Below are positions 24,703 through 33,613 of a DNA stretch of 55,963 nt, one piece after another. Made by a program: the position numbers and the translations under genes. The notes beneath the pieces are model-generated. The model was not told the origin of the DNA. It did not search any database and saw nothing but the letters and a program-made list of their open reading frames with translations. Every line of letters begins with the position of its first letter. The first letter of the stretch is position 1. This stretch comes from a virus: positions 1-55,963 of IMG/VR virus record IMGVR_UViG_3300035698_020076, one strand, 5' to 3'.

Positions 24703-25652
24703 AAACGCTTATAACAGGCGCTTCTGGTTTTCTTGGCAGTACTATTATTAATGATTATAGAATTTTCTTCGGTGATGTAGTTGCTATGTCTCGTTCACAA
24801 CGATCGTTTGATAATAGGCTTGTAAAATCATACGCAATTGATATTTGTGATACTAATGTTACAAGTTTAATTCAAGAAAACGCCCCAAACGCAATCATCC
24901 ACACAGCCGCTCGCTCAATCGTTCAAGATTGTGAGAGAAACCCTGCACAAGCTTTTATGGTTAATGTGCAGGGAACTGTCAACGTATTAGAAGCTGCACG
25001 GCGTATGGGTACTGATATTCCCGTTGTTGTTCTTGAGACTGATAAAGTGTATGGACAACAACCACCGGAAAACATTCCTACATCAGAAGAGCATCCGCTC
25101 TTAGGAAATTCCCCTTACGAATCATCAAAGGTGATGACAGCTCAGGTGTGTGAATTCTATCGTTCTTATTACGGGATGAGAATATATTCACTTCGCCCAG
25201 CCAACATTTATGGTTATTGGGATACGAACAAATCACGTATTATTCCAAACACGTTTACAAAGCTTATTAATAATGAGTCCCCAGTAATATATTCAGATAG
25301 TAAAGATCAGCTTCGGGAATATGTATATGTAGATGATTTGGTACTAGCTATTGCTAGTATTATTAGAAAAGAACCAAATGTAGAACCTGGCGCCTTTAAT
25401 GTATCGAGTGGTATTGTTAAGTCTCCAGAGCAAGTAATCAATATCATTAAAGAAACAATGGGGAGTTCGATCGAAACAACAATCATCGAAAAACCATTTG
25501 CGTTTAATGAAATTAACAATCAAGCATTGACCGGTGATAAACTAATCAATGCGCTTAAAATTAATGAAACAGATAGACTTAAATTCACACCTATGGAGAC
25601 AGCAATTCAAGATATGTGGGAAAAAATTAAAAATAGAGGTTATGGAGTATGA
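24699..25652 (+). CDS. NAD-dependent sugar-nucleotide dehydratase/epimerase
   Basis: 317 residues. TGASGFLGS near the start is the NAD-binding loop; VLETDKVYG and SPYESSK carry the Thr and Tyr-x3-Lys catalytic residues. It resembles GDP-mannose or CDP-glucose 4,6-dehydratases. It overlaps the glycosyltransferase downstream by four bases, so the two are one functional unit that makes and transfers a sugar. Confidence 0.85.
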   Translation: MKTLITGASGFLGSTIINDYRIFFGDVVAMSRSQRSFDNRLVKSYAIDICDTNVTSLIQENAPNAIIHTAARSIVQDCERNPAQAFMVNVQGTVNVLEAARRMGTDIPVVVLETDKVYGQQPPENIPTSEEHPLLGNSPYESSKVMTAQVCEFYRSYYGMRIYSLRPANIYGYWDTNKSRIIPNTFTKLINNESPVIYSDSKDQLREYVYVDDLVLAIASIIRKEPNVEPGAFNVSSGIVKSPEQVINIIKETMGSSIETTIIEKPFAFNEINNQALTGDKLINALKINETDRLKFTPMETAIQDMWEKIKNRGYGV

Positions 25653-26632
25653 CATTTGCACACGACAGTATGGCAGTAAACGCAAAAGGTGGAACAGAGC
25701 TAATGCGTGATGGGCTCGAGTCTAGATTGCCTACAGAGCTTTTAGATAAATTTCAGATTTTTATCTCGCGTGTAGAAGAAGATATGGATAATACGAGACA
25801 CCGGGTTCTTTGGTGTCAAGATCTTCCTGGCGATCCCGCTTCAGATCACCTAAAAAATGAGGGTTGGAAGAAATTTCATAAAATTGTTTTTGCTACAAAC
25901 TGGCAAATGCAGGCTTTCATTAATCATTATCAAATTCCTTGGTCGCACTGTATTGTTATTCCTAATTGTACCATACCGATACCTGAGCATGAAAAACCTA
26001 AAGACGGTATTATTCGTTTAGCGTATTGGTCAACCCCTCATAGAGGCTTAAATATTCTGATACCAGTATTTAAAAAACTATGCGAAAAATATGATAATAT
26101 CGAGCTTGACGTTTATTCGTCGTTTGAAATATATGGCTGGGGAGAAAGAGATGCTCAATTCCAAGAACTTTTTGAGGAATGTAAAAATCATCCTAATATT
26201 AATTACCACGGCTCAATCCCTAATAGCGATCTTAAAAAAGCCCTAGAAAAGACTCATATCTTAGCTTACCCGTCAACTTGGACAGAGACTTCATGTATTA
26301 CCCTGATGGAAGCTATGTCCGGTGGGTTACTCTGTGTACATTCTAATCTCGGGGCATTACCTGAAACAGCTGATGGTTGGACACAGATGTACCAGTTTAA
26401 TGAAAACCTAAACGAGCATGCTTCTGTATTTCATTATGAGCTTTCTGTAGCGATCGAACATTATTGGAATGATATGGTGCAATCTCGCCTTAAAACTGCT
26501 AAAACGTATGCAGATGTATTTTATAATTGGGAACCGCGAGCGATGCAATGGGAAGGCCTATTGAATTCACTTTTACATCTACCAATGGAACTCCCAGCCC
26601 CGCCGGAAGAGGTTTTTTCATATAGTACGTAA
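25649..26632 (+). CDS. Glycosyltransferase, GT-B fold (family 4-like)
   Basis: 327 residues. RLAYWSTPHRGLNILI begins the second Rossmann domain. AYPSTWTETSCITLMEAMSGG carries the E-x7-E-type donor site of GT4 enzymes. The N-terminal domain is shorter than usual. The acceptor could be modified phage DNA, virion proteins or host surface sugars; sequence does not say which. It ends just upstream of a promoter. Confidence 0.85.
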   Translation: MTFAHDSMAVNAKGGTELMRDGLESRLPTELLDKFQIFISRVEEDMDNTRHRVLWCQDLPGDPASDHLKNEGWKKFHKIVFATNWQMQAFINHYQIPWSHCIVIPNCTIPIPEHEKPKDGIIRLAYWSTPHRGLNILIPVFKKLCEKYDNIELDVYSSFEIYGWGERDAQFQELFEECKNHPNINYHGSIPNSDLKKALEKTHILAYPSTWTETSCITLMEAMSGGLLCVHSNLGALPETADGWTQMYQFNENLNEHASVFHYELSVAIEHYWNDMVQSRLKTAKTYADVFYNWEPRAMQWEGLLNSLLHLPMELPAPPEEVFSYST

Positions 26633-26638
26633 AAAGAG

Positions 26639-26667
26639 TTGCCTTTTTATGAGAAAGGGACTATAAG
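26639..26667 (+). promoter_or_regulatory. Early-type promoter TTGCCT-N17-TATAAG
   Basis: -35 at 26639-26644 and -10 at 26662-26667, 32 bases before ATG 26700. Confidence 0.8.
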
Positions 26668-26699
26668 AAGGTATATTAAGAAAAACAAGGAAAGTTTAA

Positions 26700-27803
26700 A
26701 TGGGACAGCGTACGATTCGGGTTAAAAAGACCAAGAAGACTACAAGAATGTCAAAAGCATCAGTTAAAGTAGTTGATGATAAATATTATGGCGCGGAACA
26801 AAGCACGGTGGTAACAGATATCCCCGGGCTAACCGCGGCGTTGAATTGGTATAATTATATGATGGATAGCGATAAGGCTCGTATATTTCTCATTGATTAT
26901 ATGAAAAAGAATAATTTTCAGAAGTCTGAAATTAGCGCGGTGAAGCGTGTTCCAAAATATAATATACCTTCTACTATAGGTTGGTTGGCTCGTATTCAAT
27001 CGAACGGTAACGTTTTAATCAAACCTGAATACTTTAATATCCGCCTCGCAGAAATTATTGCTCAGGGTATTGAGATCAAAGAGGAAGCCCTGGTTGAAAA
27101 AGATAAAACAGTAATATCTATCCAGGACCGCATGATCGCTAAAAATAACCTTCTTTTCGCTGAAGTTGAAGCAGAAGTAATTGATGCTCGTGAATCTATG
27201 TACGAGTATTTAATCAGTAACGAGATTACCCCGGCAGCAGCTACGTTTTTTCAATCTAAATATGCTCCTATTTATGAAGAGCTCATGTCAGATGAGGAAC
27301 AAGTGAACGAGGCGTGGGGAAAAGAATTAACCCCTGAACGTAAGTTCTGGAAGGCTGTTATGGATGACCTCGAACGGTACATTAATAACAAAAAAGCAGT
27401 TAAAATGCGCAAGCCGCGAGCAAAAAAGACAAAGTCTGCGGTGGATATTATCAGTAAGATGAAGTTTCAGGAAGCATTTCCGCCTCTTAAAATTGTTTCG
27501 GTAAATCCTGCGGAGCTTATTGGAAGTTCACAGGTTTGGACATATAACACCAAGTATAAAAAACTAGCAATGTACAATGCTCAGGGGCCCGCTGGAATCA
27601 GTGTAAAAGGCACCACATTGATTGGTTTTGACCCTGAGAACAGTGCTATGAAGGGGGTTCGTAAGCCTTCTGAGGTGACAGAGCAAGTACTCTCTGCTGG
27701 TAAAATTCAACTACGTCGAGTAATGGATACCCTCAAAACAAAAGGATCCGACCCTACTGGGCGTATAAATAGTGATACGATAATTCTAAGGGTCATTAAA
27801 TGA
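26700..27803 (+). CDS. Conserved hypothetical protein of T4-like phages, 367 aa
   Basis: A basic N-terminus (GQRTIRVKKTKKTTRM), a helical middle, and a basic linker with MRKPRAKKTK around residue 237, then a strand-rich C-terminal part (VWTYNTKYKKLAMYN). I believe homologues occur in T4-like marine phages, but I do not know a function. Nucleic-acid binding is plausible from charge. It overlaps the next gene by four bases. Confidence 0.7.
   Translation: MGQRTIRVKKTKKTTRMSKASVKVVDDKYYGAEQSTVVTDIPGLTAALNWYNYMMDSDKARIFLIDYMKKNNFQKSEISAVKRVPKYNIPSTIGWLARIQSNGNVLIKPEYFNIRLAEIIAQGIEIKEEALVEKDKTVISIQDRMIAKNNLLFAEVEAEVIDARESMYEYLISNEITPAAATFFQSKYAPIYEELMSDEEQVNEAWGKELTPERKFWKAVMDDLERYINNKKAVKMRKPRAKKTKSAVDIISKMKFQEAFPPLKIVSVNPAELIGSSQVWTYNTKYKKLAMYNAQGPAGISVKGTTLIGFDPENSAMKGVRKPSEVTEQVLSAGKIQLRRVMDTLKTKGSDPTGRINSDTIILRVIK
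27764..27771 (+). promoter_or_regulatory. Possible internal late promoter box
   Basis: TATAAATA lies inside the 3' end of the 26700 gene, 28 bases before ATG 27800, the same spacing as several other late genes. It could be chance. Confidence 0.35.
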
Positions 27804-28174
27804 GTGATAATATAGTACTATTTCCTAAGCAAAAAAAGGACTCACCTCCTAATTCTATGGATCAAGTATATCAAACTGCATTAGAATCACGTAAAGATCA
27901 TATCGAATATCTAATTGATGAAGTATTATCAGATTCGTTTAATTATGTTAGAGAATCTGGATTCGATCTAGGTGAAGAAAAATGCGTAAAGACTACGGCA
28001 ATGCTTGTAGAATCTCTGCGATCGGCGTTATATCAATCAGCTGGAATATGGCATCCCATGCAGTCCGTTGCTGGGATGATGTTTGAGCAGGCATCCGAAC
28101 CAATGGAAATAACGGATGAAGAGCTATTGAGTTTTGATCCGTACAGTGAACCCACTTCAAATACGACTATATGA
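27800..28174 (+). CDS. Hypothetical protein, 124 aa
   Basis: Overlaps the upstream stop. Short N-terminal MSDNIVLFPKQKKDSP, then a helical core with an acidic C-terminus. No family is assigned. Likely co-transcribed with the exonuclease downstream. Confidence 0.65.
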   Translation: MSDNIVLFPKQKKDSPPNSMDQVYQTALESRKDHIEYLIDEVLSDSFNYVRESGFDLGEEKCVKTTAMLVESLRSALYQSAGIWHPMQSVAGMMFEQASEPMEITDEELLSFDPYSEPTSNTTI

Positions 28175-28188
28175 AGTTTAAATTATGA

Positions 28189-29055
28189 ATGGATTTATAT
28201 AAAATGATAATCGTTGACCTATCTCAGACTATGATTTCAAATTTTATGGCACAGATTGGAAACCATACTAATATTCCAATTGAAGAAGATTTACTACGAC
28301 ATATGATTCTTAATTCTCTCCGTAGCTATAACTCAAAACATCGTAATGATTATGGTGAGATGGTAATTGCGTGCGATGACACTAATTACTGGCGCCGAGA
28401 GGTGTTTCCATATTACAAGGCCAACCGTAAAAAGGATCGTGTCAAGTCGGAGATTGACTGGAATGCTCTATTTACTATACTAAATAAAGTTCGTGATGAG
28501 CTCAAAGAATACTTCCCCTATCGGGTACTGCAAATCAAAACAGCAGAAGCTGATGATATTATCGGGGCTCTTTGTCAAGAACATGGAAATACGTCAGAAA
28601 AAATTCTAATTATTAGCGGTGATAAAGATTTTAAACAACTTCAAACTTATATGAACGTCAAACAATATGACCCTGTTCGTAAGAAGTATCTTGTAGAAAA
28701 TAACCCTGATCAATATTTACGGGAACATATCATCAAGGGTGACCGCGGCGACGGTGTTCCAAACTTCATCTCCCAAGACGATTCACTTGTAATGAATATT
28801 CGCCAAAAGCAAATCCGCCAAACGAAACTTGACGTGTGGTCTGCACCTAATGCTGTAGATAACTTTAACGAAACAGAACTACGTGGCTGGAAGCGTAACC
28901 AACAACTAGTTGATTTAAATTACATTCCGTCTATAATTAAAGAACAAGTTATAAAAGAGTATCACGATCAAGAAGGCAAAGATCGTAGTAAACTCTTTAA
29001 TTACTTTATCACATTCAGGCTTAAAAACCTACTCACAGACATTGATCATTTCTAA
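28189..29055 (+). CDS. rnh: T4 Rnh-type 5'-3' exonuclease (FEN family)
   Basis: 288 residues. The metal-binding acidic residues are in order: VDLSQT at the start, CDDTNYWRR near residue 63, AEADDIIGAL near residue 122, and SGDKDFKQL near residue 142. Arg and Lys clusters (WRREVFPYYKANRKK) match the helical arch of T4 RNase H. The enzyme removes RNA primers from Okazaki fragments. ATG 28204 is a possible shorter start. The neighbouring primase and PhoH genes fit a replication block. Confidence 0.9.
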   Translation: MDLYKMIIVDLSQTMISNFMAQIGNHTNIPIEEDLLRHMILNSLRSYNSKHRNDYGEMVIACDDTNYWRREVFPYYKANRKKDRVKSEIDWNALFTILNKVRDELKEYFPYRVLQIKTAEADDIIGALCQEHGNTSEKILIISGDKDFKQLQTYMNVKQYDPVRKKYLVENNPDQYLREHIIKGDRGDGVPNFISQDDSLVMNIRQKQIRQTKLDVWSAPNAVDNFNETELRGWKRNQQLVDLNYIPSIIKEQVIKEYHDQEGKDRSKLFNYFITFRLKNLLTDIDHF

Positions 29056-29065
29056 GGTAAACAAA

Positions 29066-29479
29066 ATGCAACGTAAAACAATCGCCTGGATTCTTAAATT
29101 TACTTCAGAGTTGAAACCTGAAGAAGAGCAGATTAAATGTCTGCAGGTAAACAATAATAGTGCCTTGCTTACGGTATTGCGCTTTTGCTTTGATCCAAAT
29201 ATCAAATGGCTACTACCTGAGGGTGATGCCCCTTATGAACCCTGCCAGTTTGATAACGTAGAAAATATGTTATATTCTGAAGCTCGACGACTCTATCTAT
29301 TTGTAGAAGGTGGGAATCCTAACCTAAAGCAAAAGAAGAGAGAGATGATGTTTATTGATTTACTTCAATCCATACATCATGATGATGCGAAACTTCTTAT
29401 CTCTATTAAGGATAAGAAATTACCATATAAGGGACTTAAAGCCTCAACAGTATTGAAAGCGTTCCCGGGGCTATTTTAA
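29066..29479 (+). CDS. Conserved hypothetical phage protein (DUF6433-like), 137 aa
   Basis: ATG 29066 has AAGG at 29054-29057 upstream; the longer start at 29042 lies in the exonuclease. The segment LRFCFDPNIKWLLPEGDAPY followed by RLYLFVEGGNP and KREMMFI is strongly patterned and recalls a family of about 138 residues in T4-like phages. The function is unknown. Confidence 0.7.
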   Translation: MQRKTIAWILKFTSELKPEEEQIKCLQVNNNSALLTVLRFCFDPNIKWLLPEGDAPYEPCQFDNVENMLYSEARRLYLFVEGGNPNLKQKKREMMFIDLLQSIHHDDAKLLISIKDKKLPYKGLKASTVLKAFPGLF

Positions 29480-29497
29480 CTAAGAAAGAAAGAAGTA

Positions 29498-29665
29498 ATG
29501 TCTAAGAAATTTTCACAAAAATCTGATCGCTATGATGATGAAGATAGTTACGAAAACTATAACAACCGAGAAGACCTTCGCAATCATCGCAAGCAGAAAA
29601 GAATGAAAAATGCTCTTCGTACAAATAATATTATGGATCTTATTGATCTAGATGAAGATTATTGA
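29498..29665 (+). CDS. Hypothetical charged protein, 55 aa
   Basis: AAGAAAGAAG precedes ATG 29498. It is highly charged (SDRYDDEDSYENYNNREDL) and ends MDLIDLDEDY, and is probably disordered. It lies between two conserved genes and overlaps the frame of the next. Confidence 0.6.
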   Translation: MSKKFSQKSDRYDDEDSYENYNNREDLRNHRKQKRMKNALRTNNIMDLIDLDEDY

Positions 29666-30000
29666 TAAATAGAGTATGGAGAAAAATTATTCCTACATAT
29701 ACTTTTAAAAGAATTAGCACAGGTGAGATATTTGACGACTTTATGTCATATAGTGATCGCCAGGCTATTCTAACATCGGACGATGATATTGAAGCAGTTG
29801 TTACCTCAGCTGCTGTTGTATCAGGTATAGCCGGTATTACCCACAAAAATGATTCAGGTTTCAATGACATGCTGTCGCGTATTGCAACAGCAAACCCCAG
29901 TTCACCGCTTGCAGAAACGCACGGCGACAAAGGAGTTAAGGCAACGAAAGTACGAGAAGCTGTTCAATCACAAAAGATGAGACAGCTGAACTCAAACTAA
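29662..30000 (+). CDS. FmdB-like conserved phage protein with an unusual start
   Basis: The conserved part begins IPTYTFKRISTGEIFDDFMS, where relatives begin MPxYTF. It continues GFNDMLSRIATANPSSPLAE. No ATG or GTG lies in frame. Candidates are TTG 29662 (overlapping the previous stop) or ATT 29689, which is preceded by GGAG at 29678-29681 with ideal seven-base spacing. I give the longest frame but favour the ATT start. The function is unknown. Confidence 0.65.
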   Translation: MINRVWRKIIPTYTFKRISTGEIFDDFMSYSDRQAILTSDDDIEAVVTSAAVVSGIAGITHKNDSGFNDMLSRIATANPSSPLAETHGDKGVKATKVREAVQSQKMRQLNSN

Positions 30001-30045
30001 TACATTATGATCCATGTGATATATTCTAACACTAGGAGCCATTTA

Positions 30046-30810
30046 ATGGTTGCAAGAACTCAGCGCTTAACTAAGAGACAACAGAGATTAGCAGAGAAAG
30101 GTAACGATAAACAACAAGTAATGAGATTTCCTACAATGAATCAGCTCAATCTAGAGCTTGCAGATATTTCTCCCATGACAGATAATCAAATAGATGTATT
30201 TAGTTATTATGAAGATAATTCCAACATTCTACTTCATGGCTGCGCGGGTACAGGTAAAACATTTATTTCCATGTATCTCGCACTATCAGAACTCGCTGAT
30301 AAAAGATCACGAAAACGTAAACTTGTAATAATTCGTTCCGCACAATCCTCAAAAGCGCTAGGGTTTCTCCCGGGTACTAAAGAACAAAAAATCGCCGAAT
30401 ACGAAGCTCCTTATGTTGATATATGCGCCGAGCTTTACAACAGAGGTGATGCTTATGAGATCCTAAAGAAGAAAGGGCTCATTGAATTTCATTGTACTTC
30501 CTTCTTGAGAGGTACAACGATCCGCGATGCTATCATAATGGTAGATGAAATCCAAAACCTCGGCTATCAAGAAATGAGAACTGTTTTAACTCGCACCGGC
30601 AATAATTCACGAATTATGCTATGCGGAGATACGAAGCAGGACGATTTAACATCCAAACGCTACAACGAAGAAAGTGGCTTGCTTGACATCATGAAGGTGC
30701 TCAAAAAGATGAACAGCATCGAGGTAGTTGAGTTTGGGATTGAAGATATTGTTAGGGGCGGGTTCGTCCGCGATTTTCTTATTGCAGAAATAGGTTTAGG
30801 TTTAGGTTAA
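30046..30810 (+). CDS. phoH: PhoH-family ATPase
   Basis: 254 residues; AGGAG at 30034-30038 sets ATG 30046 rather than the upstream in-frame ATG. Walker A GCAGTGKT is at residues 65-72, Walker B is IIMVDEIQN, and CGDTKQDD is a sensor-like motif. PhoH proteins are RNA/DNA-linked ATPases common in T4-like phages; their phage role is unsettled. Nearby genes are replication and nuclease functions. Confidence 0.92.
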   Translation: MVARTQRLTKRQQRLAEKGNDKQQVMRFPTMNQLNLELADISPMTDNQIDVFSYYEDNSNILLHGCAGTGKTFISMYLALSELADKRSRKRKLVIIRSAQSSKALGFLPGTKEQKIAEYEAPYVDICAELYNRGDAYEILKKKGLIEFHCTSFLRGTTIRDAIIMVDEIQNLGYQEMRTVLTRTGNNSRIMLCGDTKQDDLTSKRYNEESGLLDIMKVLKKMNSIEVVEFGIEDIVRGGFVRDFLIAEIGLGLG

Positions 30811-30833
30811 TGTACTACCTTCGTTAAAGATCT

Positions 30834-30841
30834 TATAAATA
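30834..30841 (+). promoter_or_regulatory. T4-type late promoter box
   Basis: TATAAATA upstream of the broken endonuclease at 30861, with AGGAG at 30847-30851. It may also serve the gene at 31590. Confidence 0.65.
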
Positions 30842-30860
30842 GTGCATAGGAGAAATTTTT

Positions 30861-31589
30861 ATGCGCCATTTTTACGTACATAACACGAAAAATTAATAGT
30901 GACAAATACTACGTTGGTCGACACTCAACGCAAAAAGAACCAGAAAAGGAAAAATATTTTGGGTCTGGTAAATGGGTAAGATCGATTAAAGATAAGTCTT
31001 TATTAATCCGGGAAATAATTGAATTTTTTGATACTGAAGAGCAATTAAAATCTGCTGAATTTAATTTAATAAAGAATCATATAGGTAAAACTGGTTGTAT
31101 GAATTTTAATGAAAATTCAGTAGGATTTAGTTCTATAAATAATCCTGCTAAAACAATTGAAGAACGTAAAAAACGCAGCGAAAGAACTAAAGGCAATAAA
31201 AATCCGATGTTTGGTAAAAAACATAGTTTAGAAATTAGAACTAGAAAATCAGAACAAATGAAATTATATAATCCATCACGTGATGATCCAGAAGTTAGGA
31301 AAAAAATAAGTCAACAACTTATGGGTAAAAACAAAGGAAAAGTTCGTACACAAGAGCTTAAAGATTTTTTTCAAAACAACGTAAACAACAATATGCTAAT
31401 GGCAGATTACCAAATAAAGGCTTTCTAGGTAAAAAGCATACTGAAGAATATAAAAAACATATGTCAATATTAGCTAAAAATAAACCAAATGTTTTATGTA
31501 AACATTGCGGAAAAGAAATGAAAAAACAATTACATGCTAGATGGCATGGTGATAATTGTAAGTTAAACACCAAATTAGGTCTATATTGA
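30861..31589 (+). pseudogene. Decayed GIY-YIG homing endonuclease
   Basis: ATG 30861 opens MRHFYVHNTKN and meets stops at about 30894. The GIY-YIG core continues in another frame (KYYVGRHSTQKEPEKEKYFG). NUMOD3-like units follow (NPMFGKKHS). A second shift occurs near the seven-T run at 31365-31371, after which frame three reads LGKKHTEEYKKHMS and ends in a zinc finger, CKHCGKE...HGDNCK. At least two frameshifts inactivate it unless they are sequencing errors. It sits between a late promoter and the gene at 31590. Confidence 0.8.
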
Positions 31590-32186
31590 TTGTACATAAG
31601 CGATGATCAAGTATGGCCAAATGTGGCCGTTGATGATTTGTGGATATTTGACAAACTAATTGTATCACGCAAATTGAACCACGTATGTGGTCCTGCTGGG
31701 GTCTCGGTCCCTTGTCAGGGCCACTACGTCGTTCGACCTTGCGTCAACCTATTAGGGATGGGTAGGGGAGCGTCGATAGAGTGGTTAACCGACAACACAG
31801 ACCACCTACCACCTGGTTTTTTCTGGCAAGAGATATTCGTCGGACGACACCTGTCGATTGACTACACAAACAGTGTACATATCAGGTGTACAGAGGGAAT
31901 TCAGCCGCCAGGCGACCTCACCCGGTTCTCACGGTGGTATGAGGTCAGCGACACCCCACCAATCCCCCAACTCGTTCAAGATATTGTTTCTCGATACCAG
32001 AATGTAAACATCGAGATGATAGGCGGCCAGATTATAGAGATTCATTTGAGGGGCAACCTAGATTTCTCCGATGGAGCCGTTGACATTATCCCGGTTTGGA
32101 GGGACAATGTAATATTAGTCCCAGACGGGTATGTGTATACAGCCGCGCCAGATGGGGAGCGGCTAGGATTCTATAAGAGGTATTAA
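31590..32186 (+). CDS. Conserved hypothetical phage protein, GC-rich and divergent in codon use
   Basis: 198 residues from TTG 31590. DQVWPNVAVDDLWIFDKLIV, HVCGPAGVSVP and YVVRPCVNLLGMGRGASIE form a pattern I recall from conserved proteins of T4-like phages; the RP...LLGMG stretch hints at an ATP-grasp-like fold. Its third positions are clearly richer in G and C than in neighbours. The start lies at the end of a broken endonuclease, so the original start may have been lost. The function is unknown. Confidence 0.65.
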   Translation: MYISDDQVWPNVAVDDLWIFDKLIVSRKLNHVCGPAGVSVPCQGHYVVRPCVNLLGMGRGASIEWLTDNTDHLPPGFFWQEIFVGRHLSIDYTNSVHIRCTEGIQPPGDLTRFSRWYEVSDTPPIPQLVQDIVSRYQNVNIEMIGGQIIEIHLRGNLDFSDGAVDIIPVWRDNVILVPDGYVYTAAPDGERLGFYKRY

Positions 32187-32188
32187 TT

Positions 32189-32863
32189 ATGTTTAATCAC
32201 AATCTCGTAGAACTTCCTCTACTCGAACAAATAAACAGTGAAACAGAGGGGAGAAAATACTTAACACCAACAGGTGAAAAGTACCCCTCTGTCACTACTA
32301 TTCTCGATAAAACATCTGATAAATCAGCATTAATCGCATGGCGAAAACGCGTCGGGAATGAAGAAGCCGACCGTATTTCTAACCGTGCGTCTACTCGTGG
32401 CACAAAAATCCACGAGCTATGCGAAAAATATATTTTAGAAGGTGATATTAATCTTCAGAAGGAAATGCCTAACAATGTAGTGATGTTCAAACAGCTTCAA
32501 GGGTTTATCGATAAAAACATAAGTGATGTGCGTTTAATTGAAGGTAGGCTCTTTTCACATAAACTAAAAGCAGCTGGTTCTGTCGATCTCATGGCGAGTT
32601 ACCAGGGAAAGCCAGCTACAATCGATTATAAGACGTCGGTTAAATTAAAGAATGAAGCCTGGATTCAGAATTATTTTCTCCAGTGTGCCATGTATTCATA
32701 TATGTTTTGGGAAATGACAGGTATTCTACACCCCACTCTTGTGGTTGCTATCGCTGTTGAAGAGGAAGATCATCCTCAAATCTTTGTAAAAAACGTTGCA
32801 GATTATATTGACGAAGCACAAAAACGTTGTAAACGGTATCATATTCTATATAAAGGAAATTGA
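32189..32863 (+). CDS. PD-(D/E)XK exonuclease, MGME1/Cas4/RecB-like
   Basis: 224 residues. GTKIHELCEKY gives the His motif. GSVDLMASYQ and TIDYKTS give the Asp and x-Lys catalytic strand, and YFLQCAMYSYMF fits the QxxxY motif. The opening GEKYPSVTTILDKTSD is typical of the phage MGME1-like exonucleases. It acts on DNA ends in recombination or replication; the exact substrate is unknown. Confidence 0.85.
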   Translation: MFNHNLVELPLLEQINSETEGRKYLTPTGEKYPSVTTILDKTSDKSALIAWRKRVGNEEADRISNRASTRGTKIHELCEKYILEGDINLQKEMPNNVVMFKQLQGFIDKNISDVRLIEGRLFSHKLKAAGSVDLMASYQGKPATIDYKTSVKLKNEAWIQNYFLQCAMYSYMFWEMTGILHPTLVVAIAVEEEDHPQIFVKNVADYIDEAQKRCKRYHILYKGN

Positions 32864-32864
32864 A

Positions 32865-33002
32865 ATGAATAAAAATCTAGAATATTTGATTCAAAGTACC
32901 CCAGGCTTTGCATTACTGATTGCTTCCATTTATTTTTCCGTTACAACAGGTAATACTAATTACCTCTGGTTAACTCCTATAGCTCTCTTACTCCTACCTT
33001 AA
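32865..33002 (+). CDS. Small membrane protein, 45 aa
   Basis: I chose ATG 32865 with AAAGGAAA upstream; longer frames lie in the nuclease gene. About half of the protein is hydrophobic (FALLIASIYFSV and LTPIALLLLP), giving one or two short membrane segments. The role is unknown. Confidence 0.6.
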   Translation: MNKNLEYLIQSTPGFALLIASIYFSVTTGNTNYLWLTPIALLLLP

Positions 33003-33007
33003 AACAG

Positions 33008-33036
33008 TTGCCTTTATCGTGAAACTATACTATAAG
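33008..33036 (+). promoter_or_regulatory. Early-type promoter TTGCCT-N17-TATAAG
   Basis: -35 at 33008-33013, -10 at 33031-33036, followed by the conserved second TATAAG. It drives 33066. Confidence 0.85.
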
Positions 33037-33065
33037 AAGGTATAAGATGAAAAAGGATATTTAAT

Positions 33066-33404
33066 ATGGGGTTTCGTACTGTAGTAATGCTTAATAATGA
33101 TATGTCTCGTAAGTGGATTGAAGATCCTCAACTCGGGTTAAAAATTCGAAGCGCAATGAACCATATTGGTTATAAAGACCGCCAGGATTTAACCCGCGTA
33201 GACAATTACGGCCGCGTAGTAGAATGTATTCATGCCGATGCACAGACGCTGGTTAGTTTGTCACGCTATGAAAATTTCGAACCATTGGCGTATAATCTCG
33301 TACGGTCCGGGAGAGATGCTGAGAGAGCTGAAGAAGATATGGTTGATATGCTCAGAGATGCTGCAGATAAGTTTGGCTATAAACTTATAAAAAAGTCAAA
33401 GTAA
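33066..33404 (+). CDS. Hypothetical early protein, 112 aa
   Basis: AAAAAGGATATTTA precedes ATG 33066. A soluble alpha/beta protein (GFRTVVMLNNDMSRKWIED, later DAERAEEDMVDMLRDAADKF). No family is assigned. Monocistronic between two copies of the early promoter. Confidence 0.65.
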   Translation: MGFRTVVMLNNDMSRKWIEDPQLGLKIRSAMNHIGYKDRQDLTRVDNYGRVVECIHADAQTLVSLSRYENFEPLAYNLVRSGRDAERAEEDMVDMLRDAADKFGYKLIKKSK

Positions 33405-33407
33405 AAC

Positions 33408-33436
33408 TGGCCTTTATCGTGAAACTATACTATAAG
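33408..33436 (+). promoter_or_regulatory. Early-type promoter, variant -35 TGGCCT
   Basis: TGGCCT at 33408-33413 (one change from TTGCCT), 17-base spacer identical to the 33008 copy, TATAAG at 33431-33436. It drives 33461. Confidence 0.7.
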
Positions 33437-33460
33437 ATGGTATAAGGAAAAGGAACTGTT

Positions 33461-33598
33461 ATGAAAAAGATTATGCAGGTTTTTAAGGATCATAAAAAGC
33501 TCGTCGGAGCTAGTAAGTTCTATCAAGAACTCCTTCTCATTCCTTTCATTCTCGTTTTTGGCTACGTCTTTGTAGTTGGAATTGCTTGTATTCTTTAA
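33461..33598 (+). CDS. Small early membrane protein, 45 aa
   Basis: AAAAGGAACTGTT precedes ATG 33461. A basic N-terminus (MKKIMQVFKDHKKLV) is followed by one membrane segment (LLLIPFILVFGYVFVVGIA). The role is unknown; such early small membrane proteins may affect host envelope functions (inference). Confidence 0.65.
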   Translation: MKKIMQVFKDHKKLVGASKFYQELLLIPFILVFGYVFVVGIACIL

Positions 33599-33613
33599 AA
33601 AGAGTATGCAAAT

